A stretch of DNA of 64,000 nt. It comes from Casuarius casuarius (Eukaryota; Chordata; Aves; Casuariiformes; Casuariidae). Position numbers and translations under genes: made by a program. The notes below the pieces were generated by a model, which was given only the letters and a program-made list of their open reading frames with translations, was not told the DNA's origin and made no database searches. This document shows positions 25,506 to 37,425 of the stretch, in pieces. Location: positions 1,203,598 through 1,267,597 of the forward strand of contig PTFA01000229.1 of NCBI GenBank assembly GCA_003342895.1. The letters are read 5' to 3'. Position 1 is the first letter of the stretch. Every line of letters begins with the position of its first letter.

Positions 25506-25556
25506 TGTGTGTGCGTGTGCATGTGCATGCATGCATGTGTGTGTGTGCATGCACAC
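25506..25556. repeat. 51-bp alternating purine-pyrimidine tract, (TG)n-rich
   Basis: Every step from 25506 to 25556 alternates pyrimidine and purine, with TG, CA and several GC/CG-containing steps ('gtgcgtgtgcatgtgcatgc'). Such tracts are known to form Z-DNA under negative supercoiling and to mutate by slippage. It also contains the self-complementary core 'gcatgcatgc'. An opposite-strand frame through it encodes a His/Thr-rich run and is not a gene. Confidence 0.9.
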
Positions 25557-25854
25557 TGGCACGGGAGGCTGTGACTAGAGCGGAGAATAAGGGAGAGTGA
25601 GAGGAGGACAGGTCATACCACGCAGTAGTGCAGCTGTACAGCCTTCTCCTCTGCTCATCTCCCCAGTGCAGGCCAGGAGTGAGCCCATTCTCTTTACAAG
25701 TATTTGGCATTATTACACTAAGGTCCTTGTCATATCTAGATATGATGGAGCAGAAACGGGGCGAATGAAAACTTCCCGATTTTCAGTGTCAGCTTTGAGT
25801 GCCACGGACTCTGCTGTCAGCTTGGAGAGAACAAGGAGAGAAACTGTGTAATTC

Positions 25855-25985
25855 GTCTCAGTAATGGAGAGCACAGCCTCAGGGTTATGATACTCTCAAA
25901 GAACCAGGCTGGAGCAGGGGGAGAATTGAACAGTTTCCTGACTTTTTGAAAAAATTCTCTAAACACTAGGATATCACATGAAGAG
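25855..25985. repeat. Possible ancient amniote SINE-like fragment
   Basis: 'gagcacagcctcagggttat', then 'gagaattgaacagtttcctg' and 'ttctctaaacactaggatat' follow in order a dispersed sauropsid repeat of the pattern 'gggcactcacctgggag...gacttgaac...gctctaaccactgggctat'. It is strongly decayed. It may be the same family as the remnant at 17775-17850. Confidence 0.35.
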
Positions 25986-28900
25986 AAGCCTTTTGCCAAC
26001 TTTTAAAAGAAAAAAAAAACGATGCTACATTTTATGGTACCAACCACTATACCTGGGATTCAAAGTGTATTAGGCATTTTCTGAGAACAGCCAGAAGCCA
26101 TTATCTGAGAGTAAGTACCAATATACTTAATCTTGTCGAAACTGAGGTGTTTCAGTACACATACAGAGAACTTTCAGACCTCTAAATAACTAGGATAAAA
26201 TGTATAGGAAGTGCCATTTCTAATCCTCCTTATCAATTGTCTGTAGCAAACAAATGTGGATCCATAGACCCTTAGACACATATGTGCCAAACTCCTAGTT
26301 AGGTATTTCAGTTCGTTATTGGTTCTTGTCTTTACTGACTCCACAGAATATTTTTTCTGTGAAATGATAGAAAATGTTCTTTTTGAGCATCTATTACCTT
26401 TGAACTTCCAGATCCAGGCATTACTGATTCTAGATCTTTCTCAAAGGGTTTTGTTTCCTTTTTAGGAAGAAAACCTGGCTTTTGGCTTTATACAAGAGAG
26501 GTACCTCTTTCTTGCTGAAGATATCATTGTGGTATTTTCCAGAAAGGCCAAAATTAGCAAGGAAAACAATTTGTTACCTGAAAGCAAAAATAGTACTTGA
26601 GGAAGGGAAGAAACAAGCTTCTAACAGGGAGAACATAAATAGATCCAGTACTTTCGGTCTTTCAACAATAACCTGTTTCTTCCCTGAAAAGCAGCCAGTC
26701 AATATGAAAAGCAAGCACTAACAGCGGTTTCTGCCACCCGTGGGGGAAATTATGGGCCTTGCTACAGGACAGCAGTTTAAGCCACTAATCCTGACAGTGA
26801 AAGTAATTCTGAAAATGAAGGTAGTTCTTGCTAGACACAGTGACTACATGAAGTGCTTGCTTTAGAGAAAACTAATATTGCTATTTGTATCAGCATGCAT
26901 ACGGCTTCTAAAGCCACTCAGTCAGCTACAAGAAATGTAGTAAAACCATCCACACAATCCTAAATGCTCTAAACTGCCATTCAGAAAGAAAGGGAACAAT
27001 ATCAGCTCTTTATGGACAAAAGAGAATGGAGACATCAAGTGGAAATCAGTGCTTAGCCAATTTTCTCTTGAATAATAGAATAAAAAGGTTACTTCTCTTC
27101 TGGGTTTGTAAGTACCTTACTATCAATTGAAAAAATCAATGATGTACATCTTGTTATGGCAAAAAGTGAGGGGCTTTTCTATGTACTATTGGGGTGTTCA
27201 GTGGTTACAGGAAAAAAATGAGTATCTAATCAAACATGAGCCACCTTTGGTACTGAAGCTATAAATCATTGCTTATTAATGAAACTGAAAGTTAAAATGT
27301 AAAAGTAAGATTATGCGTGTCTGTTCTTAATGAAGATCATAGTGATATAATCTAACATGAAGTGTCTTATACTATCTGCACTAAATGTAAAAGACTAAAC
27401 TACTTTTCAACAGAAAATGAGAGTGTTTTTTTTTTAATTCTGCATAAAACACCCCTTCTCCTACAAGGATATTTGGAAAAGGTACTGATTGCTCAATCAG
27501 ATTTTTCAGGATGATCATTCACAGCCACAGTAATCTTTAACTTTTCCAACATGTCTGTGTACACTGAAAAACAAATAAACAAACTAAAAATGTCTATTCT
27601 TTTCTCCAAGTGAGAGATTTTTCTTCTATAGCTTTCATGTCTTCTAGTTAGAGACTTTTGATGAATATCCTTCCAATACTATAGCTAGGGGGACAAACTC
27701 AAGGAACTTATGATATGTATAGGTTTTGAGAAGAAATCGTCTGATGAATATTCTTGTGCACTTGTTTGCACATTTTAAAAGCTGGTCCAGCCAAAAAATA
27801 AGAACTAGTAGGTATTAACGTATGATGAAAAACAAAGATTGTTTTTGTCTGACTAAAGGATCTTCAACTCTTGTAAAACTAATTTTAGGTCAACCTTAGG
27901 TCAGTAAATTTTAGCTCTGTTAAAAATTTGCTTCTCATTTTGTTACATCATAATCAGATGAATTACTAATGTTGTGACTATGAGTTTCACATTATTATTA
28001 TTACTGTTATTATTTTTTGGCAAATTCCAACATGAAATATCCTTTCAAGCTGGAAAAAAGAAATATTTCCTTTTGAAATATTGAAGTCAATCTTGTTAAT
28101 TTTTTCTAAACTTTTTTCCCTTACCCCTATTTACTGATTTTTATTTGAATTTTAACGTTTGCAACACTCCATTAAAAAAAAAAAAAAAAATCAGTGATGG
28201 AGATTGTGCCTGAAAACTGGTAAGTTCAAAGAGTGGGAGGATGCACTGGTGAAAAGCTGCTGAGAAATAAAAGCAACAAATTTCATTAAATGGTTGAACT
28301 TAACCTACTGATTTGGAAAGAGATATTAATTCATTCAGTAATTTTAAACTATTGAAATCTGTATAATGTTCTTTCCCTCCTTGACAAAATATTGAGGAGT
28401 CCATTCTGTAAATGGCTAATAAAATTTCCTTTTTTGCTTTCATCTCATTTGTTCTTCTCTACATATCAGAGTTGACAGAAAGAGCAGGTGCATAGGAAGA
28501 AGAAAGTAAACAGACCATTTCAACAAATAAACACAATTTAAAATTTGGCAGAGATATTGATATGAAAAAAATAAAGGGAAAAGGTGACTTAAGCAGAGAT
28601 TAAAACAAAGAAAAACTGGGAAGAGAACAAAAAGGGAAGATAAGGATTAAGTCAGTCCAAATGGAATTTCAATGAGCTAGAAGGAGAACTAATAATGAAA
28701 CTATTTAGAATTTTTTCATACCAGTAGATGCAAAATATTTTGTTATTTTAAACCCATACTCTTTTAAAGCTGCATGACCACTTGGAGATTATGCCATGAA
28801 TGAAACAATGACATTATTTGAGGTGCATTCTGCTACTAAGAATGTGAAATGATGCTCATTCTGGGAAAAAAAAGTCCATAAAAGTCAGGAAATTCATCTT

Positions 28901-31900
28901 CAGTGAAACCAAGTGTACACATCACAGTTACATCATCACATACCACATCCTCACTACAGTCATCACAGCTGGTATAACTGATGTTGTTCATGCTGAAAGT
29001 TATACTGCTAGTCACACAAAGAAGAAAAACTTCTGGTAAGTTTTTGGTAGGACAAAAGGGTTTTTTTATCAAATAGTTTTCCAACAGGAAAATGAATTTT
29101 AGTCAAATATTCCATTTCAAAATAAATTTAGATCTCACTATCTTATACTGAATTTTAATGTTATCTCAGTTTTCAGAAAAACTCAAAAAAATTTCTTATG
29201 TGTTTTCTAGTTTTCCATTTTTAAATTGTTTGCTTTCTTTCTTTCACTTCTCTTTATGCCTCTCATGAGTAAAGTAGTGTGCAAGAATTATTTCATTGCT
29301 TTTTCACTTTTCTCTATTTTGTTTTCCTTTCTTCTAGTTTCATATAGAACCTTTTCAAGGATCTTCATCTTCAGAAACTTTGCAAAATAACAAACAGACA
29401 TGAAAAATTTAATTTGTTATTTTGTAACTTTTTCCTGGAAGGAGAAATTATAGTGTTATGTTTTCAGAAATTGAATAATAATAGTAAAAAAACCCTAAAA
29501 CATTAAATGGAATAACTGTATCTGCATCACTGCACAGAACTGCTCAAGAAAGAGAGAAATGGAAAAAAATAGTCATAGGAAATTAGAAATTATTTTCTTT
29601 TCTTAAAAGAATAATATTGAAACTTTGACTTTAAAATATTTGTGAGAAATTTTCCTCTGGCTTTTTTTATAAATAAGAAAATAACTGATAAGATGATGGA
29701 AGCCCTACTTAAAAGTGTCTGCAAGAGTTTTCAGCAAGTATAAAAAGTATTTCGCATTTACCATCACAATTAGAAATCTGCCATTCATTGATGGGACACT
29801 TTTAGCATTCAGTTGAGCAGTGGAATGCAAATGGCAAGTGTTAGGTGCCCAAACAGTGCCTACAACTTCTCTTGCAGTGTTACTTCACAAAAGAATAATC
29901 TTAGTATTATTCATGTGTGATACTCCTGGGTTTGGCTAGCTACTGAATTAAGCAACCATATGGTGGAATATGTCTTAGAATTTATGCTTTTTTAATACCT
30001 CTTTAAATGATTTCTTTTCACCATAATATGATTTTAGGTTTTTTTCTATAGTAGTGTAATATTATTTCACGTTTTTTGACTCAATAATCCCAGCCTTCCC
30101 TGTAGAATTGTTGTTTAGCCAGTTGTTCCTCAACCTGCATTTACAGTGCCAATTATTCTCATTTTCTAAATACAAAAAAAGTATTTGTCCTTATCGAAAT
30201 GAATTTCATTTTTAGACTATTTCTCTGGTCTGTGTGGATACTTTTATATTGCAGTCCAGTTCTGCACAAAGTATATGAGAGATTGGGTTTATGTGAAAAT
30301 CTGGTAAGTACGTGTCCTCATTGATCCATCAGAAGATTAACGAAATCTTTCATTGCACCAGATGCAAATGAAATTGCTTTATCATCTTATTTAATCCATT
30401 GCTCCAAAATCCCATTGATAATTTTTCTCTGATTATGTCTTTCCATTAGTTCCCATACATTATCTCTTGGGAACATATTCCAAGATTCTTAATATTGCAT
30501 AAGAAAAGATGAGACACTTGATGGTGATTTCCCTGTGCAGAACTTGTCTGTTTCATGCAGCAGAACTTGTCTGCTCTTCAGGATCACATTAAAAAAATTA
30601 GGAATGAGTTTGGATGAGAATAAAAATTATCAGAGCTCTAGAACTGTAAAGAAAATTTGAACAGTTTGAAGTTATTCTGTAGAAAGAAGAAAAGACTCAA
30701 GGGAGATATACTAACCTCTGGGTATGTTCAGGACTGCTACTAATCTGTTCTGTGGTATGCTGCCTTGAAGAAGAATGTATTAGACCTTTTTTTATATTTG
30801 TCTTCACCCTATTTTTTCTATTTCTTTGTCTTTGGCATTTAAGTACTACAGTCTCTATGAAGAATATGAAGTCTGGGAACAGATGCTTATATATGCTTTC
30901 CCATGCCAACAAGCAGGAGTTGAAGCCCCTTTACCTGAATTAAGGAGGAGGTCTATAGATGGATGAGAAATGAGTTAGGGGCAGTAGTGAAGGTGTACCG
31001 TGTGTCAGCTGTTCAGTGAAGGTCAGACCTAGAAGGGAGCCTTTGTTCTGATTTATATACTGCAATTTACTATAGAAGGATACAAACTTAGCCTTTTTAC
31101 CAGCTTCATGTCAAGTTATTTGACATAATATGACAACCGAAGATGTCCTCTCAAACAAGAGGATCTACACTCTTCCTTTCTCCCTGAAAAGAGTATGGTA
31201 ACGTTATAGGAACTGTATGATAGAGCATAGTGTCTGAGACTGAAGAAAACTGGCATTTGAGATATATTACAGTTTAGAAAAAAATCCTCCAGTACTTCAT
31301 TTTAAATAAAATGTAACCTAATGAAATAAATAAGAAATATGAGCTATCCGCTTACATAACTAATTATGATACTTATATATATCCAGTAGCATGCTGACTC
31401 CATGTCTCAAGGGTATGAGTACAAATTGTTTCATGAAGTTAATGCTTTCATTTTATGTTCTTAAAGACCCTGATGTTGGGACTAGCGTTCAGCAGACTTA
31501 GAAAAGGATTAGGCTTGATCAATACTGTAAGAACCTAGGGAAGATTGGTTCAGTGATTAATTTCATGTTAGACTCATGAGTACAAAACAGCTGAGTATAT
31601 TTGTCTCCATAATCCCTTTTCCCAAATGTAATTACAAATGGAATTGATCAACTTATGTGTTTCTTCTGAGCCAGAAGCAGACATATTTGAATTGCTAGGG
31701 TGTATAATAACTTAGTAGAGATCACCAGTCCACAGTTCTAGAGGGAATCAGATATTAGAATCTTGTTGTAAAAGAAAACAGCTCTTTCTTTCCCTAAGCT
31801 TCTTTCTAACGAAGGTTAAGCATGCTTTATCTTGGACATCTTGATATCTTCTAAGACACTAACATCTTTGTCTTTTAACAAACACTATTGATGGCATTAA

Positions 31901-32454
31901 ACTATTAAGTTCTACTGAAAGTAGAGAATTAAATACTGATACACTGGATGGGCCAACAATATCCTACACTAAACAGTGGCCTTTGTTTAATATACTAAAT
32001 CTCTTGTCAACAACATGTATCAGTGTAGACAAGCATCTTGCAAGAACATGCTCAGACTGTTACTACCTAAACTGTAGTACCAAACTAAACCTGCAAGGAA
32101 GATGCAAAATATCTAACATACAGTTTTTGATCACGGTTCAAAGAAACCTCCTGGAGCCATAAGTATTCCACCAGTTGCCTTCTATTTTTAGAAGGTAGGT
32201 TTTGCAAAAGTTGAAATTTATTGAAAATGTACACTTAGTGAAATGTCAAGTTTGATATATCAACTTTATCAGTAGAATACTGTTTCATATCTTTGGGAGA
32301 GGAAGAAGGAAAAAAAAAGAAAGAAAACTGAGGGCAGGTTCACTCACAAGAGTGAGAACCAGAAGTATTAAAGTACAAATTTGGAGCAGCTCAGCTGGTG
32401 TCAGAAATTCTGCTATGGTTTTCTCATGATGCTATTAAAAGTAGACTCTGATTT
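25986..32454. other. Gene-free, very AT-rich sequence
   Basis: About 6.5 kb without a gene, RNA or recognisable transposon. Frames are few and short (for example 28836-29084 minus, 30697-30912 minus). The stretch is A/T-dominated, with purine-biased patches at about 28480-28650 and pyrimidine-biased patches at about 29210-29340. The near-repeat 'cagaacttgtctg' occurs at 30538-30550 and 30561-30573. Confidence 0.55.
28174..28190. repeat. Poly-A run, 17 A
   Basis: Seventeen consecutive A residues. No recognisable retroposed sequence lies upstream. Confidence 0.9.
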
Positions 32455-32537
32455 GAAGGAAGGAAGGAAGGAAGGAGAAAGAAAGAAAAAGAAAGAAAGA
32501 AAGAAAAAGAAAGAAAGAAAGAAAGAAGAAGAAAAAG
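32455..32537. repeat. 83-bp uninterrupted homopurine tract, (GGAA)n/(GAAA)n
   Basis: All 83 bases are A or G on the plus strand. The tract begins as (ggaa)n at 32456-32475, becomes (gaaa)n with occasional five-A variants, and ends in gaa units. Long homopurine tracts with mirror symmetry can form intramolecular triplexes (H-DNA), and GGAA repeats can bind ETS-family factors. Both are general properties, not shown here. It is followed directly by the tetranucleotide run 'gctagctagct' (32537-32547). Confidence 0.95.
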
Positions 32538-32547
32538 CTAGCTAGCT

Positions 32548-34350
32548 ATTAGAGAATTCTCCTTGGTGCTTTTCTTTCACTAAAGTAGGCCTGGCCACAG
32601 TGACACAGATGTGCTCTACAATCATAGCAAGTGATAACGGATTATAGATGGCACACAAAGAGTGATTTAGTTCTTTATCATATTCATGAACTTGCATAAT
32701 CTCGGTAAAGGATGTGGTACGTTGACATAATAATACCTTGTAATCATGGAAGAGTGAACAATTCAGAAAAGTGAGAGCCTCAGCAAGAGCAGATGAGCCT
32801 TTTCCTGAGAGGATGAATCTTTTCAGTATACAGAAGGTAGTACTTTACCACCATCTAAAATTCAACAGAATCATCATTATTACTTGACTTCTTCTTTTCA
32901 GTAGCTAACAATATCAGGGAACAGATTATTAAGATGGTTCAGATTCTCTGTACAAGACACACATATTTTCATTGACTCTTTACCGAAGAAAACGTCACTT
33001 ACATAGCGACGAGAAACTCTATAATGTACAGAATGTATCCTGTGGTGAATGTCTGCCATCCCTCTTGGCATACTACTCCATTTTTTTATGTTATATATTA
33101 AAAACTTTCTGTGTCAGAACCTTGTCTCCTATGACCTCAAGGGAGTGACTGGACAGGTAGACAATTATCACCGTCTCTTATAATTGCTCGTTATAATGTG
33201 AGCTTCTCTTTCTTACTGCTGGTTTCTATGAAACAGGGCTAGATTAGATGTGGAGGATGAGGGCTATGAATTTGATATGAAGGGAAATGTCATTTTGAAT
33301 ATCATACTTAGTTGCCTAAGTTTTTGAGAGGAGCACAGGTGAACATATTTCTGTTCTCTTCAGGGTTTTCCTTTGGCTAACTTAAATGTTCTGTTCAATG
33401 TAGTGGCTTTTACATAACCTATTTTTTGGCCCTGAGACCCTCAGGGACCATATGGGAAGAATTAGTCGTTCATCCCAAGGCACCTGTCAAAATGTTAGGC
33501 AACGCAGCGTTCTGCTCTGCAAACATTGAAGGTCTTTTGACCTAGCTCCTACTTATTTTGGACACTACATTTCCTCCTGCAGCTCCTCAAGCAGGCAATG
33601 CTTTGCAAGAACTGGAATGGTAAATACCTTGAATGATTTTGCAAAAAAGATTAGGCTGAAAAAGGCTGAAAAACTTTAAGATCTAAGTCAAAGCACACTT
33701 TTCCAATACAGAATTCCTCATGGAAGAGAAGGCTTCGGTAAAAATAAAGTGAGACATAATTTATTTCTTACAGATAAGGTAGAATTTAGAGTGTTCAGAC
33801 TCAGTTTACTGATATAATTTTGAGCATGGGCACACTTGTACTATCTGGTATGGGCACTTTTTTCTGTGTTCCTCTGGCATGGGAAGGGCTCTACCCGTTC
33901 ACCATCTAGTTACCATGTACCTCTGGTGAAGCTGTAAGGTACTTTTCTATCAAAACTACAATTTTCTGGTGATTAAATGGAACACAGTAAAAACAGAATC
34001 TTAAAAAAAGTTGATGCTAGATAAGATTAATCAGATATCAGTCTATAATATTCTACATTCTAGTAAATATGGCTTATCTTTTTCCTTAAAAAAGGAGGGA
34101 AAAAGTCTAAAAAAAAACCAACAAGTAAACAAACTCCAGTCACAGAGATATGTTTTTTTTCTGTGCTTTTTTTTTCTTTTTAAAAACCTTGATATATGTC
34201 TTATGATTACTGTAGAATATAAACAGCATGAAAAACGGTATGGTTATTCTAAATTTCTGTTCTTCTGAGAAACATTTTCTACCCTGAAATATCCAGTTTG
34301 TCTGCTAAGATTAATTGTTTACCGAGAAATCTCTCTATATATGCATACTC
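32548..34350. other. Gene-free unique sequence
   Basis: No gene or RNA is supported. An 85-codon frame at 34011-34268 is Lys/Phe-rich and runs through A- and T-runs near 34110-34180. No repeat family was recognised. Confidence 0.55.
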
Positions 34351-34381
34351 TGTGTGTGTGTGTGCACGCATGTGTGTGCAT
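34351..34381. repeat. 31-bp alternating purine-pyrimidine (TG)n tract
   Basis: A (tg)7 run, then 'cacgca', then (tg)n and 'ca', alternating without a break over 31 bases. A dinucleotide microsatellite with mild Z-DNA potential. Confidence 0.9.
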
Positions 34382-35985
34382 TTTTACATTTTCACTGGTG
34401 CCTTGAAGGAGAAAGAAATCTATTTTCAGTGTCTGAAGAAAATACATTCTTTGATCTATTTAGATGAAGGGCAAATTGTCTGGTTCTGGGTTTCTGCTGC
34501 ATCAGCATGGCAGGCTTAGATTCAGAGCAAAGCTGTGTTATTGTTATTATTATCAGGGAGAGCTCAAAAGATACGAAGCTTAGGCTGGATTCATGCAAGC
34601 AATTCAGAGTTTTACTGGCCATCTAAATGATTCGACTCTTTGAGGTTTTTTCGTCGGCACTCTTTGACCTATCCCCTAGGATGAATTTTGATTAAACCTG
34701 TGTATCCCCACCTACTCACAGGCCATGCAGACTTACCCCTGATGTGCTTGCTTTTGGAGATAGGTAGAGCAGAGACCTGTTATCCTCATTGCTCCTTGGA
34801 GAAAATACCAGAAAACACAGATCTGTTAAAATAGCAAACAGACACTTGTCTCTTTGGGGGCTTAAGCCTGTGCTGGATGAAGGAAGGCCCCTGCAGAAGC
34901 AGCATGAGGCCATATAATTAAAAATTATATCAAATAAAATATACACATCAGGAAGCCAAACTGTTTCATGGGAAACATTAATTTTGGAATTTCCTAAGTT
35001 TTGAATGGTTTAATGCAACTTTAAAATTCTTTCAACATTGTTTTCTTCTTGTTACTGACAAGTGGACAGGTGAAGGCAGGAAATAGTATGCAACGCATCT
35101 TTACCGTAACACAAAAATAGCATGGTGAAACTCTTGGCAGGTTTGTATAGAGTGGGAGGTTTTTTCTTCCCATTGTGAAGAAGTCTGAGTTTGTATGCGG
35201 GTTGATGCATACCATGTGAAAATTTGTCTTACCTTTGATGGGTGATATTTTAAATGACTACTGTCCTGATTTTCTTTCCCCCTCTTTGACATGTTTTCAG
35301 CACGTCCTATTATATGAAAAGAGGATTTTAATGGGTACTTTTTATTTCTATTCACCCAGCTTTAAAATACACCAATGTCAAATGGTAATGTAAGCCCAAG
35401 AAATAATCAACACTTGAGTTCTGAGTCCCTGGTAACTTTGCCAACAAGGTTTGCAACACAGCAGAGTAAAAATATTCAGGTGAAAGCACTTTTCAGCAGC
35501 TGAAACAAATTGCTACATATATTTGTTAAGCTTCTGTCATCTTTAATTCTCATGGTCAGATGTTTTTCTCCAGTTCACAGTCACACTCTATTTTGACAAG
35601 CTGCCTATCAGGTTTTCAGTTCCAGGAATAATTATTTCAGCTAGGATTTCATTGTAGCTGAAGTAGGGCAGAGTTTCTCCCTTTTGTTCTTTTGTCCATG
35701 TGTGTGCCTGCTCTCCTGTGTGTGTGCTTTCCACAGCACAAAGGGACGCTTCTCTGGAGAAGTTTCTTTTCATTAGGAAAATATGACCTTACAATAGGTG
35801 AACCAAACAAAAAGCAGAGCCAAAGAAGGGAAAAATACGCAGAACATCCTCACACTGGAATACAGCTACGGCCATCTGATTTCTTTATTAAACTGCTTTG
35901 ATTAAGCTGCTTACCATGCAGCACTTGTGGCTGCGTTTTTGCAAGGCTAATGTTCGTATCTTAATATCTGCTCTTAAATTCACTT
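34382..35985. other. Gene-free unique sequence
   Basis: No gene or RNA recognised. Overlapping minus-strand frames at 35021-35215 and 35101-35355 are in different registers and have no domain. A short AT inverted pair ('atataatt'/'aattatat') lies at 34912-34930. Confidence 0.55.
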
Positions 35986-36053
35986 CATAAAGGCTGGAAC
36001 CAGCAGTCTTGTTTCAAATCATAAAGGCTGGAATCAGCAGTCTTATTGCAAAG
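35986..36053. repeat. Tandem duplication, 34-bp unit, two copies
   Basis: Copy 1 (35986-36019) and copy 2 (36020-36053) both begin 'cataaaggctggaa' and share 'cagcagtctt'. They differ at about four positions, so the duplication is not recent. No known element matches the unit. Confidence 0.9.
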
Positions 36054-36256
36054 CAGGCTAAAAAGCAGGAGTGGGGAGCTGGTAAAAGTGCCTCTCAGAA
36101 TGATCAATGTGGCAGTCCACAAACAATGCTGATTATTTGGGGCTGGAGCAATGTCTTGCCTATATGAGGTCATTAAATTCCCATGAAGCACCACTATGAA
36201 GCAGGATGGTATCTGGTAACTCTGATGCTCTAGGTAAACTGTGATGTTGTTAAAAG

Positions 36257-36289
36257 TTTTTTTTTTCTTTTTTCTTTTTTCCTTTTTTT
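36257..36289. repeat. Homopyrimidine T-rich tract
   Basis: Thirty-three consecutive pyrimidines, mostly T with a few C. Low-complexity sequence. Confidence 0.85.
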
Positions 36290-36839
36290 AGCTAGATCAA
36301 TTCTGCTTTGTCATCAGAGGTCATTCCAATTATTGTGAACTAGCATTTTCTGTAACAATGCTTAGGGCCGCATTTTTGCTTTAAATTCAGGCATGCTTCT
36401 TTGAGTATGGAAAGTGCAGGATTATTGTCCCCCTGGACAGTATAAAGCCATAAACTTCAAAAATAGTTTTTCCCAAAGACTTTTTTTCCCCTTTTATGTG
36501 TACCTACTCACCACTGCGTACAGGTTAGGATTACCTAGACTGAATGTTTAACAGATTAACATTTATCCAGCATGGCAGATCAAATTATACTTCTGCACAT
36601 GAGTAAAAGATCTGACACACTAGTAGCTCTAAATAATAAAGTGTAGAAAAATCTCTTTTAGAAAAAAAGAGGTGATAATCAATGCCACCAGATCAACATT
36701 TCAGACATGAAGAAAGATTTGGACTGTAGGCATGACCTGCAGAGGAAACGGCTGTACAGAGGTGCTGCTGCAGCCACATCTCATGACAGAAGCCTTCTGC
36801 CGTAATGGCACAGATAAAATTCTGTCTCCACATTCAGTA

Positions 36840-37216
36840 TTTTGGTGCATCAGCTGAGCAGAGCAATGCAGTCCTGGAAATGCTGAGCAAATGCACTCGT
36901 ATCTATCTTCACACGTGGCTGCTGAGCGAAGGTCTCTTGGGCTAAAGCACCCCTTTTACATATCAGTGCTCTCAGACATGGTGTAGGTGGAGCTTGAAGG
37001 CCACCAAAGAGCGGAGCTGAGGTGGGAGCTCCCGTGCCGTGAAACTGCCCTGACAGCACAGGGCACTGGCAGGGTGTCCGCTCTCGTGCACAGCTGCCAG
37101 CATAGAGCAGGCCCCTGAGGGAGCTCCCTCCTGCACACTGGCCTTGTGCATCTCTGCTGGTAACGGCCACCAAACCAGGGAGACACAGGCTGTAGAAAGC
37201 TCTCTGCTGGGCAGAG
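36840..37216. other. GC-richer patch abutting a CR1 copy
   Basis: This stretch is visibly richer in G and C than its surroundings and ends exactly where the CR1 3' end begins. The sequence does not follow the usual CR1 region upstream of the tail, so I do not assign it to CR1. Several overlapping minus-strand frames (36850-37173, 36956-37324, 36972-37316) reflect the lack of stop codons in GC-rich DNA, and two of them run on into the CR1 copy. It could be another repeat type, a regulatory patch or part of an exon, but none of these is supported. Confidence 0.35.
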
Positions 37217-37425
37217 CATGAGGAAAAACTTCTTTATTGTGAAGGTGACTGAGCACTGGAACATGTTGCCCAGAGAGGTCGTGGAGGCTCCATCCTTGGA
37301 GACAGTCAAAAGCCATCTGGACACAGTCCTGGGAAATGTGCTCCAGGTGACCCTGCTTGAGCGGGAGTTTGGACTAGATGATCTCCAGAGGTCCCTTCCC
37401 GCCCCAACTGTTCTGTGATTCTGTG
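37217..37425 (+). mobile_element. CR1 LINE 3' end, best-preserved copy
   Basis: A 5'-truncated CR1 non-LTR retrotransposon tail, inactive. The sequence shows the full set of tail blocks: 'gaggaaaaacttctttattg' at about 37220, 'gagcactggaacatgttgcc' at about 37250, 'cagagaggtcgtggaggctc' at about 37271, 'catctggacacagtcctggg' at about 37314, 'gtgaccctgcttgagcggga' at about 37348, 'ttggactagatgatctccag' at about 37369, and a terminus with two 'attctgtg'-type octamers ending near 37425. The absence of a poly-A tail and the octamer end are the family hallmark. Low divergence suggests it is younger than the other copies here. The 66-codon plus-strand frame at 37218-37418 is only this untranslated tail. 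Confidence 0.95.

Noticed and set aside
36850..37324. Three overlapping minus-strand frames of 107-122 codons
   Set aside because: They are in different registers. Two run into the CR1 tail, and the GC-rich composition explains the lack of stops.
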